A stretch of 64,000 bases of DNA, from the NCBI GenBank assembly GCA_036733305.1, contig DAINAT010000002.1:1-64000 (forward strand), given 5' to 3'. Source of the DNA: UBA7672 sp036733305 (lineage in GTDB: Bacteria; Pseudomonadota; Alphaproteobacteria; Caulobacterales; Hyphomonadaceae). This document shows positions 6,242 through 15,655 of the stretch, piece after piece; within the stretch, counting starts at the first letter, position 1; each line of letters starts with the position of its first letter. Position numbers and translations under genes: made by a program. The notes under the pieces were generated by a model, which was not told where the DNA came from, did no database searches, and worked only from the letters and a program-made list of their open reading frames with translations.

Positions 6242-8836
6242 CTAGAAGATCTGGTCCGGGTCTAGCGGCCCGTGATCACCCTCGCCAAGGTGGACTGGAC
6301 CCGGTTGCTCGCCGCCTGCACTTTCCAACGGTAGCTCGATCCAGATCTGGGTCTCAATTCCGGGCGTGCTTCGAACGCCAACTCGCCCGCCATGTCCCTC
6401 GACAAGCTGTTTGACCAGGGACAGGCCCACCCCGGCGGCGCGCGTTCCCGAAACGGCAGGCCCATGGATCGGAAAGCGGTCGAACGCGCGATCGATAACC
6501 TCCGATGAGAACCCGGACCCGATATCGGACACCTGCATCAGGAGCCGGTCTTGTTCGAGTGCGAGGGAAATAGCCACAGATCCGCTTTCGCCGCCGTACT
6601 TCAAAGCGTTGGATACAAGGTTCTGGACGATCTGGTGAAAGCGGAGTGGATCAGCCCACACCTTCAGGGCGGGAGCCATTATTTTGGCGACAGGCGTTCG
6701 GTGATCCTCGAGGGCCGAACGCGCCTCCGCGATGGCCTGATCGATGACGAGCTCGGCGAGGAACCAGGAAGGATGGATGGTGATGGACCCGTGATCGATG
6801 CGCGCCAGCTCAAGCATGTCGCGCGCTAGCAGCTGAAGTTGCCCGGATGCGCCGGCCATGTCCTCAAGAAGATCGCGCTGCCTGTCGCCTCCCTCGCTCT
6901 TGAGCAAAAGCTCCGACAAGCCCTGGATAACGCCCAGGGGCGTGCGGATTTCGTGGCTCACATGCGTCAAAAGCTCGAGCCTGCTGGCAGCACTACTGAT
7001 CGCTTTGTCACGCTCATGTCGAAGTTCTACAGCGTACCGCTCGGCGGTGATATCGACGCTTGCCCAGTAGTCGAAGACGCATCCGGATTCGTCAGCCAAA
7101 CGCGTGACGTGGCTGCGAACCCACTTCTCGTCGCCCGATTCCGTACGAATCCGATAGACGATGGCTGTCGATGCACCCGGTCGCAGAGACTGGGTGGCCA
7201 TGCGAACCTGCTGGCGGTCATCCTGATGGATCAGATCCATCCAGGTGTTACTGCGACCAAGGAAGTAGATGTCGCGAAATCCAGTCAGCGCCAGGACCGG
7301 CCTGGAGATCGAGCGGATGGTGACCAACCCGGGATCAGTCTGGAAGATAACTGCATTGGTGCCCGCGAGCAGGCCATCAACATCTCGCTGCGCTTCTTCT
7401 CCTTTTTGCGCCATGCGCAAGACATCAGAGACATCTTCGAGAATGAGGGCGCAACTGCCCGCTGGAATCCCTGGCCGGTCTGTGAGCTTGAGGGCCATGA
7501 TCTTGTATTGATGGCGCCCGATAAAGCCGAACGCGACCGCCTTCTGGTTCTGCTCCGAGACCCGGCTCAGCACGGCGTCGATCTCGACGAGGGGAACGGC
7601 CGATGAGATCGGCATCTGGTAAAGCAGCGCTGCGGAGCCTGGGACGAGATCCACCATTGCGGGATTTGCAGAAACCACCCGACCAGCCGGATCAACGACG
7701 GCGACGGCGGCGGTCAAGCCTGCAATCAGCTCATTGGCGAAGCCATCCGTGCGCAAGAGCGTCTCGATGCGCGCATCCATATAGGCGTCGATGACAAACG
7801 AGATGTCGAAAAATATCGTGCGCAGGAGAGCTTTGATCTCCGACGAGCCCGGCTGCACGTTCTGAATAAGGGTGACGAGTTGGCGCGCCAATGCGCTGAG
7901 ATACCATTGCAGGCTGAGGCCGATGCGCTCGTGGATGACGCCCACACGCGCGCGCGAAGCCGCGTAAGGGCGACCGTAGTCGGTGCGGCTGAGCTCGTGC
8001 CAGTAAGAGGTCACTTGTGACTTGAGCCGCTCGACTGCCTCTACCGGCAGGAGGTGGGAGACGTTCTGCTCGGAGGTGATGAAGTCGTAGAAGTCCGACA
8101 GGATCGTCGGGATTGTCGCGGCAAGCTGGGGTTGAATGCGCGCGAGCGCATCGCCGGCCTCGGCGTCGATTCCCAGAAACGTCTTGCGCTCAGTCACGCG
8201 CGCGCCCGACACCCGAAGACGCGTGCTTGTGGGAACGGACGGCGGCAACGGCGGGGGCGTCGGTCGGAGGTTCATGGGAGCGGGGGCAGCCGAAGGCGGT
8301 CTGACCAATTCGGCGTGGCGGCGAGAAACGGCCTCCGCTTCGCCTGCACCATAGGCGTCGAGAACCAGTGCGATGTCATAGAACACCGAACGTATGAGGG
8401 CGTTAGTGACAGCAATGGAGTTCGACGACAGCAGCTCGTGGTCGGCTATGAGATCGATGTGGTCACAGAGAAAATGTGCATACGTGGAAATGTACCAGTC
8501 CGGCGTCACACGCATACGGTAGTGAGTATGACCCAAGCGGATGAGCTGGCTGGCATGTTCATCGTCATGCGCCGAAGTGAACAGCGTGCGCAGGTACGCC
8601 AGCTGGTGGGCTTTCAGTCGGGTTACGACCTCAGGATTCTGAAGAAGGATGCTGGTCTCGGGGTGACGCCCCAAGCGCTCATAGAGACGATCAAGAAATG
8701 CCGGCCAGTGGGGCGCGACGCGATCCACGGTTTCCAGCAGAAGCGCCCGGTCCTGGTCAGACAGTTGCAGCGTGTCGCGCCGCGCTTCCAGCGCGCTTGC
8801 GAGTGATGGCGTTGAAACAGGAGCGGTGGTTGACAT
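6242..8836 (-). CDS. Histidine kinase with two tandem globin-coupled sensor (protoglobin) domains
   Basis: An 864-residue soluble sensor kinase. Residues about 20-165 and 215-355 each look like a protoglobin/globin-coupled sensor domain. Both keep the proximal-helix pattern H-x-R-(I/M)-x-(L/V)-x3-W-Y, with candidate haem ligands His105 (THYRMRVTPDWYISTY) and His302 (IHERIGLSLQWYLSAL). They are joined by a proline-rich linker (about 180-205). PAS-like regions follow (about 365-470 and 485-600), then HisKA with His628 (THVSHEIRTPLG) and an HATPase domain (N box LVSNALKYGG, DIGSGF, GVGLSLVKQLVEGHGG). No membrane segment is visible. It probably senses O2, NO or CO through haem and phosphorylates the receiver protein encoded just upstream on the same strand; that pairing is inferred from position. 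Confidence 0.88.
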   Translation of the reverse strand: MSTTAPVSTPSLASALEARRDTLQLSDQDRALLLETVDRVAPHWPAFLDRLYERLGRHPETSILLQNPEVVTRLKAHQLAYLRTLFTSAHDDEHASQLIRLGHTHYRMRVTPDWYISTYAHFLCDHIDLIADHELLSSNSIAVTNALIRSVFYDIALVLDAYGAGEAEAVSRRHAELVRPPSAAPAPMNLRPTPPPLPPSVPTSTRLRVSGARVTERKTFLGIDAEAGDALARIQPQLAATIPTILSDFYDFITSEQNVSHLLPVEAVERLKSQVTSYWHELSRTDYGRPYAASRARVGVIHERIGLSLQWYLSALARQLVTLIQNVQPGSSEIKALLRTIFFDISFVIDAYMDARIETLLRTDGFANELIAGLTAAVAVVDPAGRVVSANPAMVDLVPGSAALLYQMPISSAVPLVEIDAVLSRVSEQNQKAVAFGFIGRHQYKIMALKLTDRPGIPAGSCALILEDVSDVLRMAQKGEEAQRDVDGLLAGTNAVIFQTDPGLVTIRSISRPVLALTGFRDIYFLGRSNTWMDLIHQDDRQQVRMATQSLRPGASTAIVYRIRTESGDEKWVRSHVTRLADESGCVFDYWASVDITAERYAVELRHERDKAISSAASRLELLTHVSHEIRTPLGVIQGLSELLLKSEGGDRQRDLLEDMAGASGQLQLLARDMLELARIDHGSITIHPSWFLAELVIDQAIAEARSALEDHRTPVAKIMAPALKVWADPLRFHQIVQNLVSNALKYGGESGSVAISLALEQDRLLMQVSDIGSGFSSEVIDRAFDRFPIHGPAVSGTRAAGVGLSLVKQLVEGHGGRVGVRSTPGIETQIWIELPLESAGGEQPGPVHLGEGDHGPLDPDQIF

Positions 8837-8891
8837 CGACAGTGCTTTTCAGCGTTCCAGGCCGGGCGGGCTGCGCCGCCCGCCAGCGGAC

Positions 8892-9371
8892 TTAAAGGTA
8901 ATACGCGACAGACCGGCGTTCGGGCCCGGAATACGGGTCCGCGCGTTCGCGTCTTCGGTCAGGTCCGAAATAGCCTGGCGAGCTGACGATAGCGCGCCGG
9001 TGTGTCATGACGTGATCCACCTTCGCCATGAGGGCCGACGCCGAGAGCGGCTTCACCAAATAGGCATCAACGCCGCAGTCGCGTGATTCCAGGATAGCGC
9101 CTCTGTGATTGTTTCCAGATACGATCAGGATGGGGACCGCCCTGTTACGGCTGGTCGTATCCGAGCGAAGATGACGCACCAGATCGAGGCCGCTTCCCTC
9201 GTCCAGCCCGATGTCCACCAGCGCAACGTCGAACTGCTGGCCTTCAGCCGCTCGTAGCGCCTCGTCGACGGTTTGCGTGGGCGTCGAACCTATTCCACGC
9301 TCCTTGAGAAGATTGCACATGAGGCGACGCATGTAGCGATCGTTTTCGAGGATCAAGGCTGTTGCAGTCAT
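8892..9371 (-). CDS. Receiver-domain response regulator
   Basis: A 159-residue protein with one CheY-like receiver domain. It opens with TALILENDRYMRRL (acidic pocket ENDR), has the phospho-acceptor Asp in DVALVDIGLDEGSG, the conserved Ser in ILIVSGNN and Lys in AYLVKPLSASAL. A short arginine-rich tail with two GP(D/E)RR repeats follows in place of a DNA-binding domain. I use ATG 9371, preceded by GGTGGGAA; the frame is open up to 9428. It lies 55 nt upstream of the tandem-globin kinase and is its likely partner. With no output domain, it may act through protein contacts; the basic tail could bind nucleic acid or membrane. Confidence 0.85.
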   Translation of the reverse strand: MTATALILENDRYMRRLMCNLLKERGIGSTPTQTVDEALRAAEGQQFDVALVDIGLDEGSGLDLVRHLRSDTTSRNRAVPILIVSGNNHRGAILESRDCGVDAYLVKPLSASALMAKVDHVMTHRRAIVSSPGYFGPDRRRERADPYSGPERRSVAYYL

Positions 9372-9505
9372 TTCCCACCCACGCGTCTGACGCGCGTAAA
9401 GTATGTCGGGACAGTGCCGGCAAGACAAGCCTTGGCCGGCGCTGTCGGCAGGAAGGAAACCTCCGTGGGGGAGCGTCGCGCTGACGCAGGGCTGGGAGAA
9501 CCCGC

Positions 9506-9661
9506 CTACTCGCGCGCTGGATGGTCCTCGTCATTAAGGGCGCGCCATGCGGCGCCGGCGGGGTCTTCGAACTGGCCGGAGCGGAGCGCCCACAGGAAAC
9601 CTGCGAGAGCCAGGATGGCCAGACCGAGTGCTGCGGCGATCATGTAGAGAAGTACACTCAT
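9506..9661 (-). CDS. ccoS: Cbb3-type cytochrome oxidase assembly protein CcoS
   Basis: A 51-residue single-pass membrane protein. The sequence begins MSVLLYMIAAALGLAILALA and continues GFLWALRSGQFEDPAGA, the CcoS/FixS signature (hydrophobic helix, then W-A-x-x-x-G-Q-F-D/E-D). CcoS is needed to insert haem and copper cofactors into CcoN. The ATG overlaps the ccoI stop codon in an ATGA arrangement (9658-9661), the usual ccoI-ccoS coupling. Confidence 0.92.
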   Translation of the reverse strand: MSVLLYMIAAALGLAILALAGFLWALRSGQFEDPAGAAWRALNDEDHPARE

Positions 9662-11865
9662 CGCGGATCTCCAGGTGTCCCCGCGCCTGACAGGCGGAGC
9701 GCATTCAGCGTCACCACTGCGGATGATGCTGACATTGCTGCTGCGGCGACGAGTGGCGTGGCCCAGCCTGCCAGCGCGACGGGGATGGCGACAAAATTGT
9801 AGAGCGCCGCGAATGCGAAGTTTTCCCGCATCCGGCTACGCGCCTGCCGGGCGATGGTGATCACGTCGGCGACAGCGGCGAGCGTTTCGCCGGAGAAGAC
9901 GCAATCACTGGCGAGCCGCGAGACATCGACCGCGCCGCCCGGTGCGATTGAAGCATGTGCGCCAGCGAGCGCGGCCGCGTCGTTGAGGCCATCGCCAACC
10001 ATGAGCACACGGCGGCCACGCGTCTGGAGTTCCTCAAGGTGGGCGGCTTTCGACATCGGCGCGGCGGCGGCGGTCCAGACTGTGATGCCTGCTTCGGCCG
10101 CCGCTGCCCCGACGCGCTCATGCCCGTCCCCCGAAAGAAGCTCTACCGACAAGCCCATCTGCTGCAAACGCCGAACGGTTGCTGCGGCATCGGGACGGAT
10201 GCGGTCCTCGAAACGGAAACAGACTGGCGCAGAGCCTTCGATGGCAAACCACAGTTCGGAGCTATGCCCTGCTCCCGCGCCGACGAAATCCACCGAACCC
10301 AGGCGAGCGAGGCGGCCATCTATCATGCCGGAAACCCCGCGGCCCGGGTGCTCCTTGATGCTCGCCGCAATCGACCCCGTGCCTGCAGCAGCGACAATGG
10401 CCCGTGAAAAGGGATGGCGGCTGGCGCGCGCGAGACGCGCGGCGAGTTCAAGATCTCCCGGTGAATAGCCGGAAACCAACACCGGATCACCGAGTGTGAG
10501 CGTGCCTGTCTTGTCGAAAATCACATGATCTGCGGTGGCGATACGTTCGAGCGCGTCACCCGAAGCGAGGAAGACCCCGCGCTGGAACAGGCGGCCTGCG
10601 GCGACGACCTGAACAAGCGGCGCAGCGAGACCGATTGCGCACGGACAGGTGATGATCAACACGGTGATCGCGACAAAGGCAGCGTGCTCGACCGTGGCGC
10701 CGAATAGCAGCCATCCGATGAATGCGAGCAATGCGGCGGCGTGAACTTGTGGGACATACGCCTCAGCGGCTTTGTCCGCGATGCGCCGATAGGCTGACTT
10801 CTTCTGTTCCCCAGCCTCGAGGAGCCTGGAGACGTCGGCCATGAGCGAGCGGCTTGCCGGCGCGAGGGCTCGGACCCGCAATGCACCCGACAGATTGATT
10901 GCGCCGGCGTGGAGCGTCTGGCCCTGGAAGCTGGCGACGGGCTCCACTTCTCCGGTCACAAGCCGCTGATCGATGTCGCTTTCGCCCCCGATCACCTCGG
11001 CATCGACAGCAAGACGCTCGCCGGCTGTCAGAAGCAGAATTTCGCCGGGCTTGATATCGGAGGCCTTGACGGCTTCGGCGGCGCCCTTGCCGTCGATGCG
11101 TGTAACGCTGGACGTCTGCATCGCAGCCAGCGCATTGGCGGCAGCGTAGGCGCGGCGCCTCAATCGCGCATCGAGAAAGCGACCGATGAGCAGGAAGAAC
11201 AGCAGCATGACGGACGCATCGAAATAGGCGTGTTCGCCGCCGCGTATGGTTTCATAAACGCTGAGACCGATTGCGAGGATGACCGCCAACGAGATCGGCA
11301 CGTCCATATTGAGGCGACCGCGTTGCAGGGACGAGATGGCGGATTCGAAGAAAGGGAGTCCGCAGAAAGCCGAAGCCGGGATTGCAATCAGCGCGGACAG
11401 CCAGTGAAAGAGCGTACGTGTCGCGGCATCGACGTCCGGGCTGAACCAGAGCGGTTCGGCCACCACCATGACGTTCACCGTCGCGAGGCCCGCGACGACC
11501 AGAGCGATCAGAAGGCGTCGCTCGGTTCGCGCATAAGTCTTGTCGGGATTGCCGGGATCGAGGGCGGCGGCGCCATAGCCCAGGCCGGTCAGCGTATCGG
11601 TGATGCGGCGGGGATCGAGCTTTCCGATCCATTCAACGTGGAGACGGCCGTTTGAAAGGTTGAGGCGAGCCGACTGGACGCCGTCGAGCTGGCCAACCGC
11701 CTTTTCGATCTTGGCGAGACATCCGCCGCACGATGCGCCACGCACCACGATATCGAGCGCGCTACGCCCACCGCGTTCGGTCACGAAGGGGGCGGGATTC
11801 GAAGCGACGCTGCCGGTCTCGGGCGGCGTCAACCTTGAGGGACACCCCGCGGCAACGACGCTCAT
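9658..11865 (-). CDS. ccoI: Copper-exporting P1B-type ATPase CcoI/FixI
   Basis: A 735-residue P-type ATPase that delivers copper for cbb3 oxidase assembly across the inner membrane. An N-terminal HMA domain has the metal site GASCGGCLAKIEKAVGQL. Membrane helices follow, then the transmembrane CPC motif (ITCPCAIGLAAPLV), the phosphorylation site FDKTGTLT, and the hinge GDGLNDAAALAGAHASIA. The actuator motif reads TGEVEPV rather than the common TGES. Family and length match FixI. It overlaps ccoH upstream and ccoS downstream by 4 nt each, so the cluster is translationally coupled. Confidence 0.95.
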   Translation of the reverse strand: MSVVAAGCPSRLTPPETGSVASNPAPFVTERGGRSALDIVVRGASCGGCLAKIEKAVGQLDGVQSARLNLSNGRLHVEWIGKLDPRRITDTLTGLGYGAAALDPGNPDKTYARTERRLLIALVVAGLATVNVMVVAEPLWFSPDVDAATRTLFHWLSALIAIPASAFCGLPFFESAISSLQRGRLNMDVPISLAVILAIGLSVYETIRGGEHAYFDASVMLLFFLLIGRFLDARLRRRAYAAANALAAMQTSSVTRIDGKGAAEAVKASDIKPGEILLLTAGERLAVDAEVIGGESDIDQRLVTGEVEPVASFQGQTLHAGAINLSGALRVRALAPASRSLMADVSRLLEAGEQKKSAYRRIADKAAEAYVPQVHAAALLAFIGWLLFGATVEHAAFVAITVLIITCPCAIGLAAPLVQVVAAGRLFQRGVFLASGDALERIATADHVIFDKTGTLTLGDPVLVSGYSPGDLELAARLARASRHPFSRAIVAAAGTGSIAASIKEHPGRGVSGMIDGRLARLGSVDFVGAGAGHSSELWFAIEGSAPVCFRFEDRIRPDAAATVRRLQQMGLSVELLSGDGHERVGAAAAEAGITVWTAAAAPMSKAAHLEELQTRGRRVLMVGDGLNDAAALAGAHASIAPGGAVDVSRLASDCVFSGETLAAVADVITIARQARSRMRENFAFAALYNFVAIPVALAGWATPLVAAAAMSASSAVVTLNALRLSGAGTPGDPR

Positions 11866-12341
11866 GACAGCTCAAGCCTCTTGGCAGCTTCAAAGATAAT
11901 GTCGGAGTTTTGCCTAACGGCCTTGGCCTCAATATCGATCCGTTTTTCGGAAGGCAGATCGACAGGCGCGACGTATTCACCGGGGAGCTGTTCTGCGAGC
12001 GTAAGCGTTTGTGCGCGCGCCTCGCCGGCAATGTGGACGCTGGCGGACATTTGCAGGCCGGTCACAGCGCCCGCCTCAGCGCTTTTGACACGGATCACGA
12101 GCGTACGCGTCGGCTCTTCTCGAACGCCGATTTCGGCGCTCCAGCCGACTGCTTCTTGCGCCTTGCGCCTTGCGACTTCGCGATTGAAGTCGAGGCCCAG
12201 GACATAGGAGTTCTTGACCTGCTCTCCCGGAAAGCTCTGGATCGCCCACACGACGAACAGGGAGTCGAGCGCGATGGTGACCGCAAAGAAGCCGGAGATC
12301 CACCAGAAGACATGAATGCCGCGAAGGGGTTTGGCTGCCAT
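11862..12341 (-). CDS. ccoH: Cbb3 oxidase assembly protein CcoH/FixH
   Basis: A 159-residue inner-membrane protein. One N-terminal membrane helix (GIHVFWWISGFFAVTIALDS) is followed by a periplasmic beta-rich domain with YVLGLDFNREVARRKAQEAVGW, the FixH family pattern. It helps assemble and stabilise the cbb3 oxidase. I chose ATG 12341, one base past the ccoG stop; the frame stays open to 12449 inside ccoG without a better start. The stop overlaps the ccoI start by 4 nt. Confidence 0.92.
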   Translation of the reverse strand: MAAKPLRGIHVFWWISGFFAVTIALDSLFVVWAIQSFPGEQVKNSYVLGLDFNREVARRKAQEAVGWSAEIGVREEPTRTLVIRVKSAEAGAVTGLQMSASVHIAGEARAQTLTLAEQLPGEYVAPVDLPSEKRIDIEAKAVRQNSDIIFEAAKRLELS

Positions 12342-12342
12342 G

Positions 12343-13821
12343 TCAGTTCTCCGGTCCCAGGAAACGCGTCGCGGCGATGGCGGTTTTGTTGTCACCCTGT
12401 GAAAGCACAAAGCGGATATCGGCGGCTTGACCCTGAGCAGCCGTGACAAACACGCGGTAGCTTTCGACCGCGTCCGGCACGAGCAACAGGTGTGGAGAGC
12501 CGGTTGTGTAGACTTCCCCGACGATTTCCAGGCGCGCGTCCAGCAGACCTTCGACGGAGAGCGTCAGATCGAGCGTGTCGCGGCGCTTGTTGACCAGTTT
12601 CAGCGTGTAGGCGTTGCGAATGTCGCCATTGCTGAGCTGCACGTAAGGCAGCGCGCGATCCTTCAGCGCCGAGAATTCGAGGCCTGTGCGTGTCGCGAGA
12701 CCGAACACCATCAACGCAGCGGTCAAGGCGAACACAACGGCATAGAGGATCGTACGGGCGCGTAACGGCTGGAACCGCCGTGCTTTGGCTCCAACCTTTC
12801 TCAGCGTGACGTTGTCGTCCGTGTCGTATGCGATCAGACCTGTTGGCCTGCCTACTTTTTTCATGACGCCGTCGCAGGCGTCGATGCAGAGGCCGCACTG
12901 GATGCATTCGAGCTGTGGACCGTTGCGGATGTCGATGCCCATTGGGCAGACGACCACGCATTGTGTACAGTCGACGCAATCGCCCCGCCCTTCCCACGTG
13001 TCGCCCTTTTTGTGGGGGCCCCGGAGTTCGCCGCGATCGGAGCGGTATGTTACGCTCAGCGTGTCGCGGTCGATGAGTGCGCCTTGAATGCGCGGCCATG
13101 GGCACATGTAAGTGCAGACCTGCTCGCGCATCGTTCCTGCAAGCGCGTAGGTGGTCGCGGTGAGAAGCGCTGCAAAGACATAAGCCGTCGCGGGCGCATG
13201 TCCCGTGAAGAAGGTCTCGGCAATTGTCGGCGCATCGTGCCAGTAGAGAATGAAGACGCCGCCCGTAGCGAAGGACACGAGAAGCCAGACGACGTGTTTG
13301 GAAATCTTGCGCGTCGCCTTGTTGACGGACATGGGCGACTTGTCGAGCTTCATGCGGGCGTTGCGGTCGCCTTCAAAGAAACGTTCGACAACGATGAACA
13401 GGTCAGTCCAGACCGTCTGCGGACAGAAATAACCGCACCAGACACGCCCGAAGACAGCGGTAACGAGGAACAATCCAACGGCGGCAAGGATCAACAGGCC
13501 GGTGATGTAGTAGACTTCCTGCGGCCAGATCTCGAGGCTGAAGAAGTAGAACTTTCCTCTTGCAAAGTCAGCGAGAACGGCCTGGTCCGGGGCACCCTCG
13601 CCCCGGTCCCACCGCAGCCATGGCAAGACGTAATAGATGCCAAGCGTAATCGCCATCAGCGCCCATTTGAGCGATCTGAAGGACCCGGACACCAGCTTGG
13701 GGTAGATCTGGCGACGTCGTTCATAAAGAACGATTGGCGGCTCACTGTCCGGCGGTCCGCCCGGCGGCGGCGAGCCGCCGCCGTGTCCATCCCGCAGATT
13801 AATGAGCGTGGTCGACGCCAT
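12343..13821 (-). CDS. ccoG: Cytochrome c oxidase accessory protein CcoG/FixG
   Basis: A 492-residue membrane iron-sulfur protein implicated in cbb3 oxidase assembly, with copper reduction reported for family members. It has about five or six membrane helices (for example WALMAITLGIYYVLPWLRW and ITGLLILAAVGLFLVTAVFG), the conserved FGRVWCGYFCPQTVWTDLF, and a cluster-binding region with CVDCTQCVVVCPMGIDI and CIQCGLCIDACD, two ferredoxin-like 4Fe-4S sets. A periplasmic Ig-like C-terminal domain follows. It lies 3 nt after ccoP and directly before ccoH. Confidence 0.95.
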   Translation of the reverse strand: MASTTLINLRDGHGGGSPPPGGPPDSEPPIVLYERRRQIYPKLVSGSFRSLKWALMAITLGIYYVLPWLRWDRGEGAPDQAVLADFARGKFYFFSLEIWPQEVYYITGLLILAAVGLFLVTAVFGRVWCGYFCPQTVWTDLFIVVERFFEGDRNARMKLDKSPMSVNKATRKISKHVVWLLVSFATGGVFILYWHDAPTIAETFFTGHAPATAYVFAALLTATTYALAGTMREQVCTYMCPWPRIQGALIDRDTLSVTYRSDRGELRGPHKKGDTWEGRGDCVDCTQCVVVCPMGIDIRNGPQLECIQCGLCIDACDGVMKKVGRPTGLIAYDTDDNVTLRKVGAKARRFQPLRARTILYAVVFALTAALMVFGLATRTGLEFSALKDRALPYVQLSNGDIRNAYTLKLVNKRRDTLDLTLSVEGLLDARLEIVGEVYTTGSPHLLLVPDAVESYRVFVTAAQGQAADIRFVLSQGDNKTAIAATRFLGPEN

Positions 13822-13824
13822 GAT

Positions 13825-14706
13825 CTACTCGCCACCACCCAGAGAGTGCACATAGATCGCGAGCGCACGCACAGTCGCGTCGTCGAACCGGGCGCCCCAG
13901 GCGGGCATCACGCCATTTCGCGGACCAAAGATGGTGCGGCGAAGCGTTGCGCGGTCACCGCCATAAAGCCAGTCGCGGTCGGTCAGGTTAGGCGCGCCTT
14001 TCTCACGGTTGCCGTGGGCATCCTCGCCGTGACAGCTAGCGCAGTTCGCTTCAAAGACGGGACGCGCGCGTTCCACGGCCGCCATGTCGGCCTTCTGGCC
14101 CGAGACGTTTGTCACATACTCCACCAGATCATTGATCTGAGCAGCTGTAAGAAACTCGTCCCGGCCGAAGGCAGGCATATCGGTGGTGCGCGTGGCGGGG
14201 TCGTTGGAACGGATGCCGTGGCGGATCGTGCGTTCGATCTCGCTTAGCGAACCGCCCCACAGCCACACATCATCCGCCAATTGCGGATAACCCTTGGCGC
14301 CTTTGCCTCCTGCGCCATGGCAGGTAGCGCAGTTGTCACCGAAGGCGCTCTCGCCCAACGACAGGGCGAGTTGGCTGAGTTCATGATCCTTCAGAACATC
14401 GGCCGCGCTGAGCGACATCAGCTTTTGGCCCAGGACTGCGCGTTCCGCCTTTGCGGCGGACACATCGCTGAAGACGTTGTCCCGATCCGACTGATTCCAA
14501 ACGCCTTTGGTGTAGCCCTGCATGCCAGGCAAGGCAGGCCAGGCTGGCATGAGCACCCAGTAAACGATCGCGACAACGACGCTTCCCCAGAAGACGAACC
14601 TCCACCAACGCGGCAGCGGATTGTTCAACTCCTTGATGCCATCCCATTCGTGGCCGGTCGTCTCGACGCCGCTGTGTTCGTCGATCTCAGGCGAGTGGCC
14701 GGTCAT
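13825..14706 (-). CDS. ccoP: Cbb3 oxidase subunit III, dihaem cytochrome c CcoP/FixP
   Basis: A 293-residue dihaem cytochrome c that feeds electrons into the cbb3 oxidase. An N-terminal membrane anchor (PRWWRFVFWGSVVVAIVYWV) with the family's preceding KELNNPLPRWW is followed by two cytochrome c domains with CATCHGAGG and CASCHGEDAHG, and later Met ligands in TTDMPAF and NGVMPAWG. I place the start at ATG 14706, with AAGGA upstream; the open frame extends to 14781 within ccoQ. It overlaps ccoQ by 20 nt. Confidence 0.95.
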   Translation of the reverse strand: MTGHSPEIDEHSGVETTGHEWDGIKELNNPLPRWWRFVFWGSVVVAIVYWVLMPAWPALPGMQGYTKGVWNQSDRDNVFSDVSAAKAERAVLGQKLMSLSAADVLKDHELSQLALSLGESAFGDNCATCHGAGGKGAKGYPQLADDVWLWGGSLSEIERTIRHGIRSNDPATRTTDMPAFGRDEFLTAAQINDLVEYVTNVSGQKADMAAVERARPVFEANCASCHGEDAHGNREKGAPNLTDRDWLYGGDRATLRRTIFGPRNGVMPAWGARFDDATVRALAIYVHSLGGGE

Positions 14707-14863
14707 CGCCGGTATCCTTTTCATCAAGGGGGAGGCGCGCGGCCTTGCGGAACTCAGCTGCCTTGCGCGGCCAGAGCGCATAGAGCGTTCCAGCTGCGAA
14801 AATCACGACGAAGTAGATCGTGCCCCAGGTCTGGGCGAAGGATGACCAATCTTCGTATGTCAT
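14687..14863 (-). CDS. ccoQ: Cbb3 oxidase subunit CcoQ/FixQ
   Basis: A 58-residue protein beginning MTYEDWSSFAQTWGTIYFVV, with one membrane helix ending in LYALWPRKAAEFRKAARLPL. The YALWPR...F..AA.LPL pattern after the helix is characteristic of CcoQ. It stabilises the oxidase complex. It lies between ccoO (6 nt gap) and ccoP (20 nt overlap) as expected for ccoNOQP. Confidence 0.93.
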   Translation of the reverse strand: MTYEDWSSFAQTWGTIYFVVIFAAGTLYALWPRKAAEFRKAARLPLDEKDTGDDRPLA

Positions 14864-14869
14864 GGGGCG

Positions 14870-15643
14870 TTACCTCCGGTTCGAGAGGTCTTCGGCTTGA
14901 TAGGTCGAGAAATCGACCATCGTGCCGAGCACTTGCAGGTAGGCGATGAGGGCGTCGAGTTCGGATGGATCGCCGCGCTCGCCGTCGAAGTCCCGCACGA
15001 CGACCCCGTTTTCGCGACCGGAGATCGCCGCGTAGTCCTTCCTGAGCGCTTCCACGTCGTAGTCTTCGCCAGCCTGCGCATAGGCGTCGTCGGTCGCGCG
15101 TTTGATCATCGCGTCCGTATAGGGAACACCTTCCAGCTTCAGCGCCTTCATGCCGTCTGCGATGGTGGACAGATCGAGCGGACGCCCCTGGAGGAAGGCG
15201 TAGGGAGGCATGATCGATTCCGGCACAAGCGAACGCGGATCAATGAGGTGCTGTTTCTGCCACTCGTCGGAATACTTGCCGCCGACACGGGCGAGATCCG
15301 GCCCGGTACGCTTGGAGCCCCACTGGAAGGGGTGGTCGTACATGCTCTCCGCCGCTAGCGAGTAGTGGCCATAGCGCTCCACTTCATCGCGCAACGGCCT
15401 GATCATCTGCGAATGGCATACGTTGCAACCTTCGCGGATGTAGATGTTCTGCCCTGCAAGCTCGAGCGGCGTGTAGGGACGCATCCCTTCGACCTTCTCG
15501 ATTGTGCTCTTGAGATAGAACAGCGGCGTAATCTCGATCAGCCCGCCGATCGCGACCACGATCAGAATGCCGATGAGGAGGATATAACTGTGCTTCTCGA
15601 AGACTTTGTGGTTGCGAAACAACCAGCCTGGACGCGCGGCCAT
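14870..15643 (-). CDS. ccoO: Cbb3 oxidase subunit II, monohaem cytochrome c CcoO/FixO
   Basis: A 257-residue membrane-anchored cytochrome c. It has one N-terminal helix (SYILLIGILIVVAIGGLIEI), the conserved PLFY, and the haem site EGCNVCHSQMIRPL. The family motifs ERYGHYSLAAESMYDHPFQWGSKRTGPDL and MPPYAFL follow, the latter with the Met ligand region. It passes electrons from CcoP to the CcoN catalytic subunit. It lies 12 nt after ccoN and 6 nt before ccoQ. Confidence 0.96.
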   Translation of the reverse strand: MAARPGWLFRNHKVFEKHSYILLIGILIVVAIGGLIEITPLFYLKSTIEKVEGMRPYTPLELAGQNIYIREGCNVCHSQMIRPLRDEVERYGHYSLAAESMYDHPFQWGSKRTGPDLARVGGKYSDEWQKQHLIDPRSLVPESIMPPYAFLQGRPLDLSTIADGMKALKLEGVPYTDAMIKRATDDAYAQAGEDYDVEALRKDYAAISGRENGVVVRDFDGERGDPSELDALIAYLQVLGTMVDFSTYQAEDLSNRR

Positions 15644-15655
15644 GCGATGTCTTCC

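Noticed and set aside
12961..14247. 428-codon plus-strand frame across ccoG and ccoP
   Set aside because: Antisense to two well-supported genes, with no recognisable motif and low-complexity composition.
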